Below are positions 1-13,002 of a stretch of DNA of 64,000 nucleotides, in pieces. The position numbers and the translations under genes are program-made. The number at the start of each line of letters is the position of its first letter. Position 1 is the stretch's first letter. The notes under the pieces were generated by a model, which made no database searches, was not told the DNA's origin, and saw only the letters and a program-made list of their open reading frames with translations. Source of the DNA: Acanthochlamys bracteata (taxonomy: Eukaryota > Streptophyta > Magnoliopsida > Pandanales > Velloziaceae); contig CM034126.1 of NCBI GenBank assembly GCA_019914995.1, positions 377,001 through 441,000 on the forward strand, written 5' to 3'.

Positions 1-1568
1 CAATCATCCAAATTCGAAGGAGTTGCAATGAGTGGGCACCTTCTCTCATAATAAACACAACCAAAAAGGAGAGACCAGATCATATAAGTTCATACAGAGG
101 ATATCTTTCTTAGTTACGGTCATGAAAATAGAAAAGCGAAAAATGCCAACTATGATAATTTTCTGGTAATGTTGTCTCTCCTGTTATCAGCAAACTACGA
201 TCAACCTCCTTTTGTCTGCGACCTGCCATCATAAGCAAGATGGAAATCAAGCAAATTCTTTACCAGTAATACTAAAGCAGTGAGGAGATCTGCTTAACTC
301 TCAGAAAATTGTAGCTTCAAGTGAAGCCAATTGATAAATAAGTATTATACAAAATCTTTTACTGCAGTCTAAAACAGGCTTGATAAAGAGGAGCCATAGC
401 TTAATTGGTATAAGGAAGAAAAAGGAGACAGAGACTACAAAATGCGGGCATTCTTGTTCTAATTTTTTTGGATGTAGTGCTTCTCTTTCTTATTAGCCCA
501 GCACAAATGCTGTCAACAGCTTAACTTGCCACAAGTTGTGGAGTCTATAGACCACAGTTATCAATATTCTATTTGCAAAAGTTATCAAACCTCCATTTCA
601 TTCAACTGATTACCAACAAGAAGATAAAAGCAAGTTTAGAATGGATTCATGCCATAAAGGTCTTCGTGATTCTTGCTGCTCGTTACAGAGTAAATGAACC
701 TCACACCAATTTACTACATTTTATGGACGTTTGCCCCACAAGGTGTTAAGTTTTGATACTTGAGAACGATTACATACTGGAAGCAAAGTATTAGCAAATG
801 AAATTTCTTAACAAATACAACTTTGCAAAAAACTTGTAACATGCCAAAGTTCTAATAGGATGCCAATGTGTAAGCTGAATCTAATGGACATAAGCGGTCA
901 TTATATAAGCAGGGCTTGATCTTGTTAAAACAATTTCCAGTTAAACTATAAATAGTAACTTCTGATTTTGGGAATAACAAACTATACTGGTCATTATTCT
1001 AGGCAAATGTTTTTTGTTTATGGCTTTTATGCTGAAAGACCTGTTTGAAGTGAATCTATTAAAATGCTAATAAAGTCAATTGAAATCTTCATACACGATA
1101 GCATGGAGAATAAAAAAAATACTGCAAATAAATCTATAAAAGGGCAGCTACGTGGTAAAGGCTTTCCTAAAATGAGACAAGGTCACATAAAGTATGTCAA
1201 AATCTCGTGATTTACTATGCATACATTAGCATTAAGACAGGAACACACTATATGCAATGAAAAACATACCACTAGATTAAATATGAAATTTGCCTTGATT
1301 AGAGAGACTCCACAGTTGGAAATCTTTGCCTTGATTTTAGTACCTTTCCTAGAGGAGATTTAGTACCACTTCTAGAGAAGATTTGAGTAATTCCATGCGT
1401 TCATATGAGATTAAATTGACTGTCCGTTTATATACAGAAGAGAAACAGAGATGCAAAGGGCTATGTCTTATGTAACAAAATCACCATTGCACAGAAACTA
1501 AAAAAAGTGCATGTTGGACAAAAATTCTCAGAGTGAACGCACTTATGTTGTTTACCTCAAAGATTATA
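1..1568. other. Non-coding stretch left of the F-box gene
   Basis: This stretch has no reading frame of useful length and no recognisable RNA gene. It is moderately AT-rich, non-repetitive sequence. The end next to position 1568 probably holds the 3' untranslated region of the minus-strand F-box gene. I see nothing else in it. Confidence 0.5.
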
Positions 1569-3065
1569 TTATCTCAATAAACTTGGTTTGAACCAAGCAC
1601 AGGGCTCCCAATCCAATCCAACCACAGAGCTCCTACTCCAATAATCCTTCGAGGTAGTGTTCAAGCAACCATTCGAAGAGGCACAATTCCCTGGCACATG
1701 CATCACCGTAACAAAAATCCTGTTTCTGAACCAGAAATCTTCAGCCATATAGATTTTATCTCCTTCCAATTCAGGGTAGTTGCTGGTTGAAATTGAAAAT
1801 GTTTGGTTCCGGCCTATGAACAATGCTCGACCTCCCAAACTCTTCATCTTCTTAAGCATCACCTTGTCTCCCTCCCATTCTAACTTGTACAATTCAGGTA
1901 AGATCATAGAATCAGAAAAAGGTCTATTGATTATCAGAACCAAGAGAATGTCCCCATCCGATTCCACCAAGTAACTCTCACCAATCTTACACAGGCTTGG
2001 TTTAACATCCCATGGAGGGTTAGCAAAGGGAATCTCTACAGCTTGATCGCTGTCAGTTCCAAGGTCCAGGGCATAAATTCTATGCTTAGATGCAACATAG
2101 AACCGCCCCTTGTAGAACAGTGGATCGGCATTCCTATAGCCAAGCTTTGGGGAATAATCCACTGGGATCCATTCATCATCCCCTGGCCTGCAAAATTCAA
2201 TTCGTTGCCACCTGCAAGGGAATTACAGCAAAAATCTCTTAAAATTCAAACAAATCTCTTGAATATTGAAAACTTGTCAGAGAACAAAAGCTAGTGACTA
2301 GTAACAAGTATTAACTTACATGCAGCGAATTGCGACCGCAATAAAATCCTGTTTTTCAGACGGATCGGCAGAGAGGATGACTTTGTTGACGATGAACTGC
2401 TGCATTTCGTCGAAGTTTAGCCGAGTTTTGCAATTTTCTCCGTCACTTCGGTGATATTTGAAAGTGCTTTTGGAAACAATTTTTTTCTGCAATAAAATGT
2501 AATTCAAAAATTTTTAAAACGAATAAAAATAAATTTTATTATATAAGTGTTTAAATAAATTTAAATTAAACAAATTTACCAAAAATTATAAAAATTTATT
2601 TAAAATCTAGAATAAAACTAGCCAAACCGCACCGAAATCACCACCGTCGGTCTTGGTGAAAGAGAAGCCGGCACAATCGGGGAAACTTGTGAACGCCGGC
2701 AACGGAATGCTAGCCCCGGAAATCGGGTTGATAAGTAAAATCCTAGGTGTTCGATCCAGCAACGCAATCCAACCGTTCGAACAACCACAGCAAGGAAGAC
2801 TACCGAAATTCATCTGAGAGCGAGGGAGATGAGAGAACGTGGCGCGGTTTGTGTCAATCGAAGCGAAACGAAATACGGTGCGGAGGAGAGGAGAACCATC
2901 GAGCCGTTGAAGGAGAAGCAACGGGGAATAAGTTCGCCGGAGAGAGGCAGAGCGCCATGTGGTGCAGACGGAGCGGAAGCTGATGTAATCGGTAGGGAAA
3001 TCTAGAGATTCCGAGATCTTTGTGACCGCCAGATCAGGAAGACGAGACCAGTCCGCGTCCGCCAT
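1569..3065 (-). CDS. F-box protein with DUF295 (KIB1-like) propeller domain
   Basis: Probably the substrate-recognition subunit of an SCF (Skp1-Cullin-F-box) ubiquitin ligase; the substrate is unknown. Three exons: 3065 to about 2628 (or 2619), 2486-2320 and 2211-1569, giving about 415 aa. The N-terminus (WSRLPDLAVTKISESLDFPTD, then SFRSVCTTWR) is a canonical F-box at residues 5-45. The rest matches the DUF295/KIB1-4 propeller of SKIP23-like proteins: VNKVILSADPS in exon 2, then RIEFCRPGDDEWIP across the second splice and a YKGRFYVASK motif in exon 3. The exon 2-3 junction (AT|G) keeps frame exactly. The exon 1 donor is uncertain: two GT sites in the right phase lie nine bases apart and neither fits the consensus well. 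Family assignment is firm; target and orthologue are not known. Confidence 0.8.
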
Positions 3066-4434
3066 TGCTAGGAAAAAGCAAGCTCTCTCTCTTTTTCTCT
3101 CTCTAGTTGTTTATGTTTGCAGTGTAGAGTTTTTGCAGAGGATTTGTGCTACGGTACGAGATCACCTCGTTGCCGAACAAACACAAATAAAAGTAAAATT
3201 GCAAGGCAAATAAAATTGAAGGAAAACAACAAACTCTTGGAAGTATTTATAGCTTAACTTTTGCTATATTAGTAGAATTTCTAAACAAGCATAACTCTCT
3301 AGCACTTAAACTACTTATTAGTTTCCTAATGAAACACTAACACATACTTATTGAATTAAAAGTTACTAGATTTGGGTGTGTTCTTATAAATCTAAAGTAA
3401 GTTATTTAAGTGAGTTGTTAGTATAAATAATATTATAAAAAATTATTAAAATTTTTGTATAATCTAAAGTGAGTTAAAAATATTTTTTAATAGAAAAGTA
3501 AATTATAAAAATAGAAAAGATACACTTTTAGGCGAAGTCTGAGCTTTGGATGGTTTGTTTTTTTTTTTAACGAAATTTTTTAATTTTTAATTATATATTT
3601 TTTAATACATATTTTATAAATATTTAAAAATTTTATTTAAAAAATATAAAAAATTTATGTAATAAACATTTTTTATTATATATTTTTATTACTTTTTTAA
3701 AAATAAAAAAATAAAATTTATTTTTTTAGAAAATAAAAATATTTTATTTCAGAAAAATTTTATATTATAAGTAATTTCAAACGCATCCTTCGTCCCGTTT
3801 TGTGCCAACCCTGAGAACTAGATGAAACAAGAAAGAGGGCACACTTCTCAATTACTGTTCCAAAATTAACGAAACAACAACAAAACAAATGCCGCGAAAC
3901 AGTTTTAGTCCTTACCTGCCACAACCAAATTGAAAATATCAAGTTAAAGATGTTTGGCAACATCTTAAAAGTAAACAGGACAACCCGGCAAAGAGGAATC
4001 CAAGGTAAGCCAAAGAGTTGGAGCATATGTCAATGAAATGAATGATGAACTTAGTTCACAATGTAAACAATTGATACTAAGGTTATTAAACTCCAAAATA
4101 ACTTTCTTGTTCATTTGTTAGCTTATACTAATCTTCAAGAATACCATAAAATTTTTCCATTGAAGATGATATTCATGGTAAGACACATGCATCAACAAAC
4201 TAAATTCAAAAACTAAATTCAAGTGGAAACAAACAAGAAAGAACTCTCCATTCTCTCTCTCAGGAAGCACATACCAAGACTTCAAACATAAGCTACAAGA
4301 GGATACAGCAGCTAGTGTAGTTGTGATTAGTTTGATAGATCCCCTAATATAGGTATATAGCTTTAATTGAACCAAAAGGGCATGCCTTGAAACAAAAGGC
4401 AGCCTCAGAGAAAATTCCTAGAGGTGGGAACAAC
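3066..4434. other. Intergenic region between F-box and RPS3 genes
   Basis: The part next to 3065 is the F-box leader and promoter, with a CT-rich leader (minus-strand view GA-rich) at about 3090-3110. From about 3360 the DNA becomes very AT-rich and contains one copy of the dispersed MITE-like family (listed separately). About 3790-4434 is unremarkable and should hold the RPS3 3' untranslated region. I see no gene here. Confidence 0.5.
3540..3790. repeat. AT-rich MITE-like element, copy A
   Basis: An almost pure A/T stretch of about 250 bp. It shares a run of more than 30 identical bases (around 3594-3632) with the element at 33237-33490. Its right edge, AAGTAATTTCAAACGCATCC, is the inverse of the left edge of that copy (GCGTTTGGGATTGCATTT). 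The matching ends and AT-rich middle suggest a short inverted-repeat transposon. The left edge is degraded. Confidence 0.5.
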
Positions 4435-7117
<2,683 letters not shown>

Positions 7118-7283
7118 GTTGAAGAGGTCGGGAAGTTGCGAAGACTCGAAAAAATCTCCCTGCTCTCCTTCCTCGCTCTCTTGCTGATATGATAACCCCC
7201 AGAACAAAGTGCCGGACGGCGGCCAGGCGCGAGACACGTTCTTATACTAATGTGCTAGGGCATACAAGCAATCTGCTTATTAC

Positions 7284-7299
7284 TGGGCTTAAATGGGCC
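7284..7299. promoter_or_regulatory. Pair of site II (TGGGCY) elements upstream of RPS3
   Basis: TGGGCT (7284-7289) and TGGGCC (7294-7299) lie about 170-185 bp upstream of the RPS3 start codon. TGGGCY site II motifs are TCP-factor binding sites enriched in promoters of plant ribosomal protein genes. The assignment rests on motif and position only. Confidence 0.55.
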
Positions 7300-9056
7300 G
7301 TTTCCAAGCACGTGCTGGACCGGATACAAATGGTTAATTGGGTCCAACAACAGTTCCTGGTTTATTATAAATTTATTGTACAAAAATTTATAATAAATTT
7401 TTATTTTGTACTTTTAATAAATTTTTATAATAATTTATGGAAATTATATAAAAATTTATAAAAAATTTTATATAGAAAAATATTTTTATTATTTATTTTA
7501 TTATTTTTTTAATACAAAATAATAAAGTCCGTTTATTAAAGTAGAATTAAAAAAAATTATTTCATTAAGTATTTCTAAATAGCTCCAAGCTTTTGATCTG
7601 AGGTGTATCCAAGCTAGGGCATGTTTACTTGGCTCTGAATGGAATTTTGTAAATTAATATTTAAAAAGATTAAGTTGAAAGTTAGTTTTACTTTCATATT
7701 TATTTGTTGTTAAAATTGAGTTTGTAAGTAGAAGTTTTAGTTATAAAATTTAAATTTTAAAGTGGATTTTTTTAAGGCAAAAAATGAATTCAATTTTTGT
7801 TATTTTGTTTTGAAAATAAATTATAAATGAAATTTTTTTTAATGAGTTCAAATTCTAAATAAAGACGTCTTTATTGGTTGATTTAAGTCTAAATTTATTT
7901 TCCTTTTATTTAAGGTTTCGAGTTTGTTACCTAGATTTTTAACATCCTACTAGTAACGTGTTTGACTGAGCGTTTTTCAAAAATACTTTTCAATATTTTT
8001 GATTCATATTTTGAATAAATATTTTATAATATTTTATTAAATTTTATTTAAAAGTTTAAAAAATATATAAAAATTTATATTGTAAAATTTTATTACTATT
8101 TATTTTTATAAATTTCTGATAAAATAAAATATAATTAATTTTTCAAAATAAATAAAAATTTTATTTTTTTAAAGTATTATATTTTATGAGTACTTTTAAA
8201 CGCTCTCTGCTCAGCTCCAAACCCATTCATCACCGATTCACGTGTTCATGTCTATCGGATTTTCACGCTTTGCTGTGAGATAGGTATCAATGGGTCTAAT
8301 CCTAGCAGTAATTTTGTTCTACTTACGACAAGTTCTAATTTTATTTATGTTAAGATTTTGAGTTTAAAACTCAGACTTTCAACATAACTTATAAAGCCAA
8401 TCTGAAGTCGGAGTTCTACTTTCCACTTGTTGCTGTTGCTTTTATGCCTTTTGAAAAAAAAACTCATTTTTCAAAAAAAATTCTATTCTATAAGCATTTC
8501 TAAATATTTTCCTCCAAACTAAGGCGTATGTATGGTTGAATCTTATAGTTGTATTTTTCCTCTACTTGGGAAACAACATGATCATTGTATCATCAAAGGA
8601 TCTGCAGAACAGGAACGATATTTCCGGCGAAGAATTCTTCATATAATCTCAATCTCAACAAGAACAATCAAACCTGTATGTGCTAACTTATTGCTGTTGC
8701 TACTACTACTATCACCAACATATGATCATTCATTCAGAAAGAAAACACAAGAATGGGACTTGCCTTGATGGCTAGCAAGCTTGTTGCTATTATTGAAGGA
8801 TTGCTGGTTTATGGCATATGACAGACGGGACAATCCACGACGGTGTGACCAATACAACAAGCTTCAATGCGTACAGTATGAAATACATACCCGAATTCGA
8901 TGATCTGAAGCTGCTCTTCCTGTCAGAGTATGCGAGCTCAACTAAACATACGGGACATGTTTCAGGCAAAGGATCTCATTCATACTCTATCAGGTTCCAC
9001 GCATACCTAGTCAAGTGCAATACTTCCTGTAGTGAACTCGTAACTTTCTTTCACAT
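7300..9056. other. AT-rich intergenic region with MITE-like sequence
   Basis: No convincing gene. At 7617 a segment begins GGGCATGTTTACTTGG, like the terminus of the Tourist-like MITE at 40059, but no matching right end was found. About 7970-8215 is a copy of the AT-rich MITE-like family (separate entry). Near 8465-8510 there is a fragment of the same kind of terminus (ATAAGCATTTCTAAAT). The part next to 9056 should hold the 3' untranslated region of the MYB-CC gene. Confidence 0.45.
7970..8215. repeat. AT-rich MITE-like element, copy B
   Basis: About 245 bp of nearly pure A/T. The edges read GAGCGTTTTTCAAAAATACT on the left and AGTACTTTTAAACGCTC on the right, which form an imperfect inverted pair. 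The internal A/T pattern resembles copies A and C. Confidence 0.5.
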
Positions 9057-10552
9057 TCAAATCCAAGAATGAGGCACCAGTTTATGGAACTTGGCTTCTT
9101 CATCAATCTCTTCTCCAACACTTTGATACAGTTGGAAAATTACATCATTCATCTTGCTATTTTGCAGTTCAGTTGATTCTCCTTCCTCTAATTTGGAAGG
9201 TTTCTTCTGCTCGCAAACTTGGGATGCATTGTTCATCAAACATGAAACTTCTTGGTTGAGACGTGCTTTGGTAGCTTCTAAAATTTCATTGCCTTTTACA
9301 TCCAGGGAGAGACTTTCATGTGCTTTTGCTAGAATTGTATGCAAGTACTTGCCTTGTGCTTCAATTCTAATCTGCAACCTTTTCTGAACCTGAAAAATTT
9401 TGAAGATAGCAATTCTTTTTTCTGGTCGTTCGACAAAATAATCTAGAATAAGGACAACCAAACTCTTTTATCTTACCTCTAATTGCTCGTATAACTTTCT
9501 CTGAACTTCAATTTGACACTTCAATGCTTCTGCTATGGTTACGTTCCTGCAGAGTTACATAGGAAGAAATAAGGAACTGAAAGATCAAGACATATATTAT
9601 AGATGGATTAAATCTTCGTACGTGATGAACGCAAATAACATAATCATGGATAGATCAAGATATATCTTCAATGAATTGATCATGCATACCCATCTCCGGT
9701 GCCTCTTTGAATGTTACCATTTGTTTCAGGCGTATAGATACCGACATTTGTTTTTCCTGTACATGCACATAACACAATGTAATCATTCTGCTATATTTGC
9801 CTGAAAACATTCCGTTTAACTATTTCTGAACCTAATAGAAGGAATCCGTTACCGTTGTTACTTTCAATTTCTTTCTGCATTTGTCTCCCAAGTCTGTATT
9901 TCTAAAGACACAAATTTATGAATACAAAAACAACTATATCAGAAAATCGCAATGGCATAGAAAACAGCACAAAATTGCAGATTCTTACATGTAGAGATTG
10001 AACAGCGTAATCAATTTACCTGCAGATGACTCTTGAGATGATACAGTGTTAATCCCTTGGTTCCCATAAGTCTAAGCACAGATTTTGGTGTTGCCTCTAT
10101 GAAAATTGCAGAGACAAGATTAGAAAGAAGCATTCAAAATTATCTTCATGATTTGATAAGAGCAGTCGTTGATTGATTCATCCTGGCCTAACGAGAATGA
10201 CATGAATGATATTTAAAGCAAGTTTACACTCGAACAAATGCTAAGTATCATCCCAGGATTCATTTTCCCAAATTTCTTCGGCAAACTAATGCTCGCTGAA
10301 GAATTGCTCATCAAGTTCTTACAAACAAAGAACTCAATCAAATGATAAAGCATTGAATCAACAAAATGGGTGACGCTACTCACTGTCAGGACCTCCGAGC
10401 TTGGTGACAGCTTCAACAAACCGCTCATGAAGGTCCGGCGTCCACCGGAGCCTCGGCTTAGGGTCCCTTGACATAACCACCGCGCTCTCAATGCTGCTGC
10501 TGCCTCCACACAGTGAAGTATGTAGAAATCCTCTATCCATTTCTTCAAACAT
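9057..10552 (-). CDS. MYB-CC (PHR1-like, PHL) transcription factor
   Basis: A nuclear GARP-type transcription factor of the phosphate-starvation-response family. Six exons: 10552-10384, 10096-10020, 9901-9853, 9756-9690, 9546-9477 and 9389-9057, giving 254 aa with every junction in frame. The GARP/MYB DNA-binding domain spans about residues 30-85: PKPRLRWTPDLHERFVEAV, then ATPKSVLRLMGTKGLTLYHL, then KSHLQKYRLGRQ. The coiled-coil dimerisation (LHEQLE) domain is LYEQLEVQKRLQIRIEAQGK at about 135-165. The protein is short for the family and has little N-terminal extension, like Arabidopsis PHL11-type members; the exact orthologue is inference. MFEEMDR was chosen as the start; an in-frame ATG four codons later is possible. 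Family members bind the P1BS element as dimers. Confidence 0.9.
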
Positions 10553-11210
10553 CAAAGCCTATCAGCTGTTTGTCCTTCAAAGTAAGAAAGATCAAGGAAC
10601 AAAGTTAATAATAGAAGCTTCACAACTGAATTCTGCTTTTGAGAAAGTTTGAAAGAAGAATAGGAAAAGAAAAAAAAAGCTTTGAGATTCTGGTATGGCT
10701 ATAATAGCCGGTTTCTTTATAGAGACGTCTTCTTCTATTCCAACTATATATGAGAATAATAAAGTCCAAAGCTTAGAAGGAATGGAATGAATTGAAAGCA
10801 GGAAAGCAAGAATTTTTATATAAATGTCAAAATAATAGTGTGGAATTCTGAAAAGAGAACGGTAATAGATTCTTTGTTAACTAAGTACGTCTTTATTTTA
10901 GTATTAAATTCATTTTTTATTAGTAATTTGTAAAAAAATAAATTTAGTATTAAAAATAAGTTTAATAAAAAATAAATTTTTGTGAGAGCGAGTTCGAAAG
11001 TAAGTATTAATTTGAAATTCTACATATAAGTTTTTGACCATAAAATTTAGTTTAAATTTTATATTTGCTTTAATTTAAAAGTAAATTAAGAGTTAAAATA
11101 AGTTCTAAGCTTTGTTATGATGCTTGCAAAAATATGCATCTAACATCTAGTTTATCAGTGCCTCTCAAAGTATCAATGATCAAGATGCAGTACCTAACAA
11201 TGTTTAAGTA
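10553..11210. other. Upstream region of the MYB-CC gene
   Basis: This should contain the leader and promoter of the minus-strand MYB-CC gene. From about 10870 it becomes AT-rich and repetitive in appearance, without defined edges. No gene is visible. It ends at the target-site duplication of the Mutator-like element. Confidence 0.45.
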
Positions 11211-11219
11211 AATAAATAT
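11211..11219. repeat. Target-site duplication, left copy
   Basis: AATAAATAT directly precedes the left TIR. The right flank, 17718-17726, reads AATAACTAT, so 8 of 9 bases agree. A 9-bp duplication is typical of Mutator-superfamily insertion. The single mismatch fits an old event. Confidence 0.8.
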
Positions 11220-12659
11220 GGGTATAGATATGTGTACATTGTTCTTAAGTGCATATTATGCACATTGATTCTAGACTGTCGGATTGTTTGATCCGACGGT
11301 CACAAAAAAATTACTAAAACGCGCTGGGCATAAACATATAAGGGCAGAATGGTCAATTCACACGCTTAGCTCACCGGGTCTCTTATGCTCGTTCATTCGA
11401 TCTGTGTCAAAAAAAAAATGTCATCTTCGTCTCTTCTTTGAGCCACTACGCGCGTCTCCCCGTCGCGATCTGAGCAGCCCACCGCTGCTCCCTTCGTTTG
11501 CGGCAGGGACGCCGGTGCTCAATGGTGTTTTCTTTTTTTTCTCTTTTTTCCTCCCACCAGTATAGCTCTGTCGGTTCCCACGGAGACGCCGGTGCTCAAT
11601 GACACCGCTACTCGTAATATTCCTCCCGCTCTCCTTCTCATTCTTTCTCTGTTTTGTTTTGTCTAATTTCTGTTTTCTCTTTATTTATATTTTTTTGTTG
11701 TTGTATGGATTCGAGTGAGATCTCACCGAGATGTTTGTTTAATTTTTCTAAAATTTTTGTGTTTCTGTTTTGTCGGATTGGATAAGGGTTCGATTTGTTC
11801 TGATTGAATTATTTTTTCAATGGAATAAATGTGAGATCTGTAAGATGGGTGGATTGTTTTCGATTCAAAAAATGTCAACTGATGCGATTTTTTTTCTATT
11901 TTATTAGCATTTGTGTATTTCTTTTATAAATATTTGAATGTGAATCGTTAATTAAATTTTAGCTTCAAGCTTGCTGTTGTGGTGTGTTGGAATATGAATG
12001 ATGTGTGCATTTCAGCACCTTTCACTCTTTTGAATGAATGATTATGATGATGAGCTCTCTGGCATGGTGTTTAATTTGTGAATGAATGGTGTGTGAATTT
12101 GGTTTCGATAGTTGTCGTGCATTTCAGCAATTTTATCGATACTACGGATGTACATTGGTTTTATTTTTTTGATGTGCTTTATTATTATTATTTTTTTTTG
12201 GCACTACAGCTTGCTGGGAATGCAGCAAGAGACATCACCAAGAGCTGGATTGTGTCCGGGTATATACTACTAGCAATCGTATTGCACAGCCATGACTATC
12301 TCTGTAGGAGATGAAGACAACATCTCTCATATGTTCCCTGACGGAGAGAAGAACTTAAGTGTAGTAGTTTAGGATTCTATGATGTATATCTTTCTTTTGA
12401 CCTTGAATTCTTAAGTTCTTCTTATGAGAACTTGTAATCTAAACTTGTCGTTTGCTTCGATGAAATAATAAAAAAATTTCAGGAAGCTGAAAAAATTTTC
12501 AACACTATATACATATGAATGTGAATGTTTTTATAAATATGAATGTGATTATGAATGTGAATACACTGCAAATCTTGTCAACTGGAAATAGAAATAGAAA
12601 GGAAAGTGCAATATTTTTTTTGCTGCACATTGCACAGAGCTGGATTTCTCTTGTTGCAT
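11220..12659 (+). repeat. Left terminal inverted repeat of the MULE
   Basis: Pairs with 16268-17717 in inverse orientation. Landmarks shared by both: the GGGTATAGATATG tip, GATCCGACGGTCACA near the edge, a GC-rich part holding two copies of GACGCCGGTGCTCAATG, the H2A-like fragment, and CAGAGCTGGATTTCTCTTG at the inner edge. About 1.44 kb is long for a TIR. MULEs with extended TIRs are known in plants. Confidence 0.9.
12201..12278 (+). pseudogene. Captured histone H2A exon fragment in left TIR
   Basis: The translation reads [18 protein letters not shown] then SGYILLAI. This parallels the plant histone H2A segment [25 protein letters not shown], with LAGNAARD identical. The nucleotide run GCTTGCTGGGAATGCAGCAA is what an H2A gene would carry. 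The fragment follows a T-rich tract and a CAG, as an intron-exon border would, although the similarity starts slightly before that CAG. H2A similarity stops after the Ile codon. It is too short and altered to encode a histone. Capture from a host H2A gene is inference from this similarity. Confidence 0.65.
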
Positions 12660-13002
12660 ACTACAGGAACAAGAATGGTTAGGATTTAATCATGAGGGTA
12701 ATTTGGTAGTTTATTTGGGATATTTCTCTTGTGCACACTGCACACAGCATGGCTCTGTTCTGTCCAGGCGCGGGAAATTCTCATTCTTCTACCTTTTAGC
12801 TTCTACCTTTTTCTTCCATTCCTCTACCTTTTATCACTGCTCGGGGAAAGTCACAGCAACTAGTTTTTGTTGGCTTGTTCTATTTTATGGTTAAAACTAC
12901 TTTCTATTGTCTTCTTCTTTGTTGTCTTTACAACTTTCTTTTGTCCTCTTCTTTTCTGTGGTCACAAAGTATTTTGATCACACTATCTCACACTTACGTG
13001 TC

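Noticed and set aside
391..430. tRNA-like phrase AGCTTAATTGGTATAAGGAAG
   Set aside because: No matching acceptor stem, anticodon arm or T-loop (GGTTCGA-type) within range.
8532..8768. 78-codon plus-strand frame
   Set aside because: No domain, low-complexity Leu run from a TTGCTG/CTACTA repeat, and no splice or promoter context.
11284..11565. Open frame of about 93 codons in the left MULE TIR (mirrored near 17294-17575)
   Set aside because: It is not kept intact between the two arms, shows no domain, and ends in a low-complexity Phe run from T tracts. I treat it as TIR sequence, not a gene.
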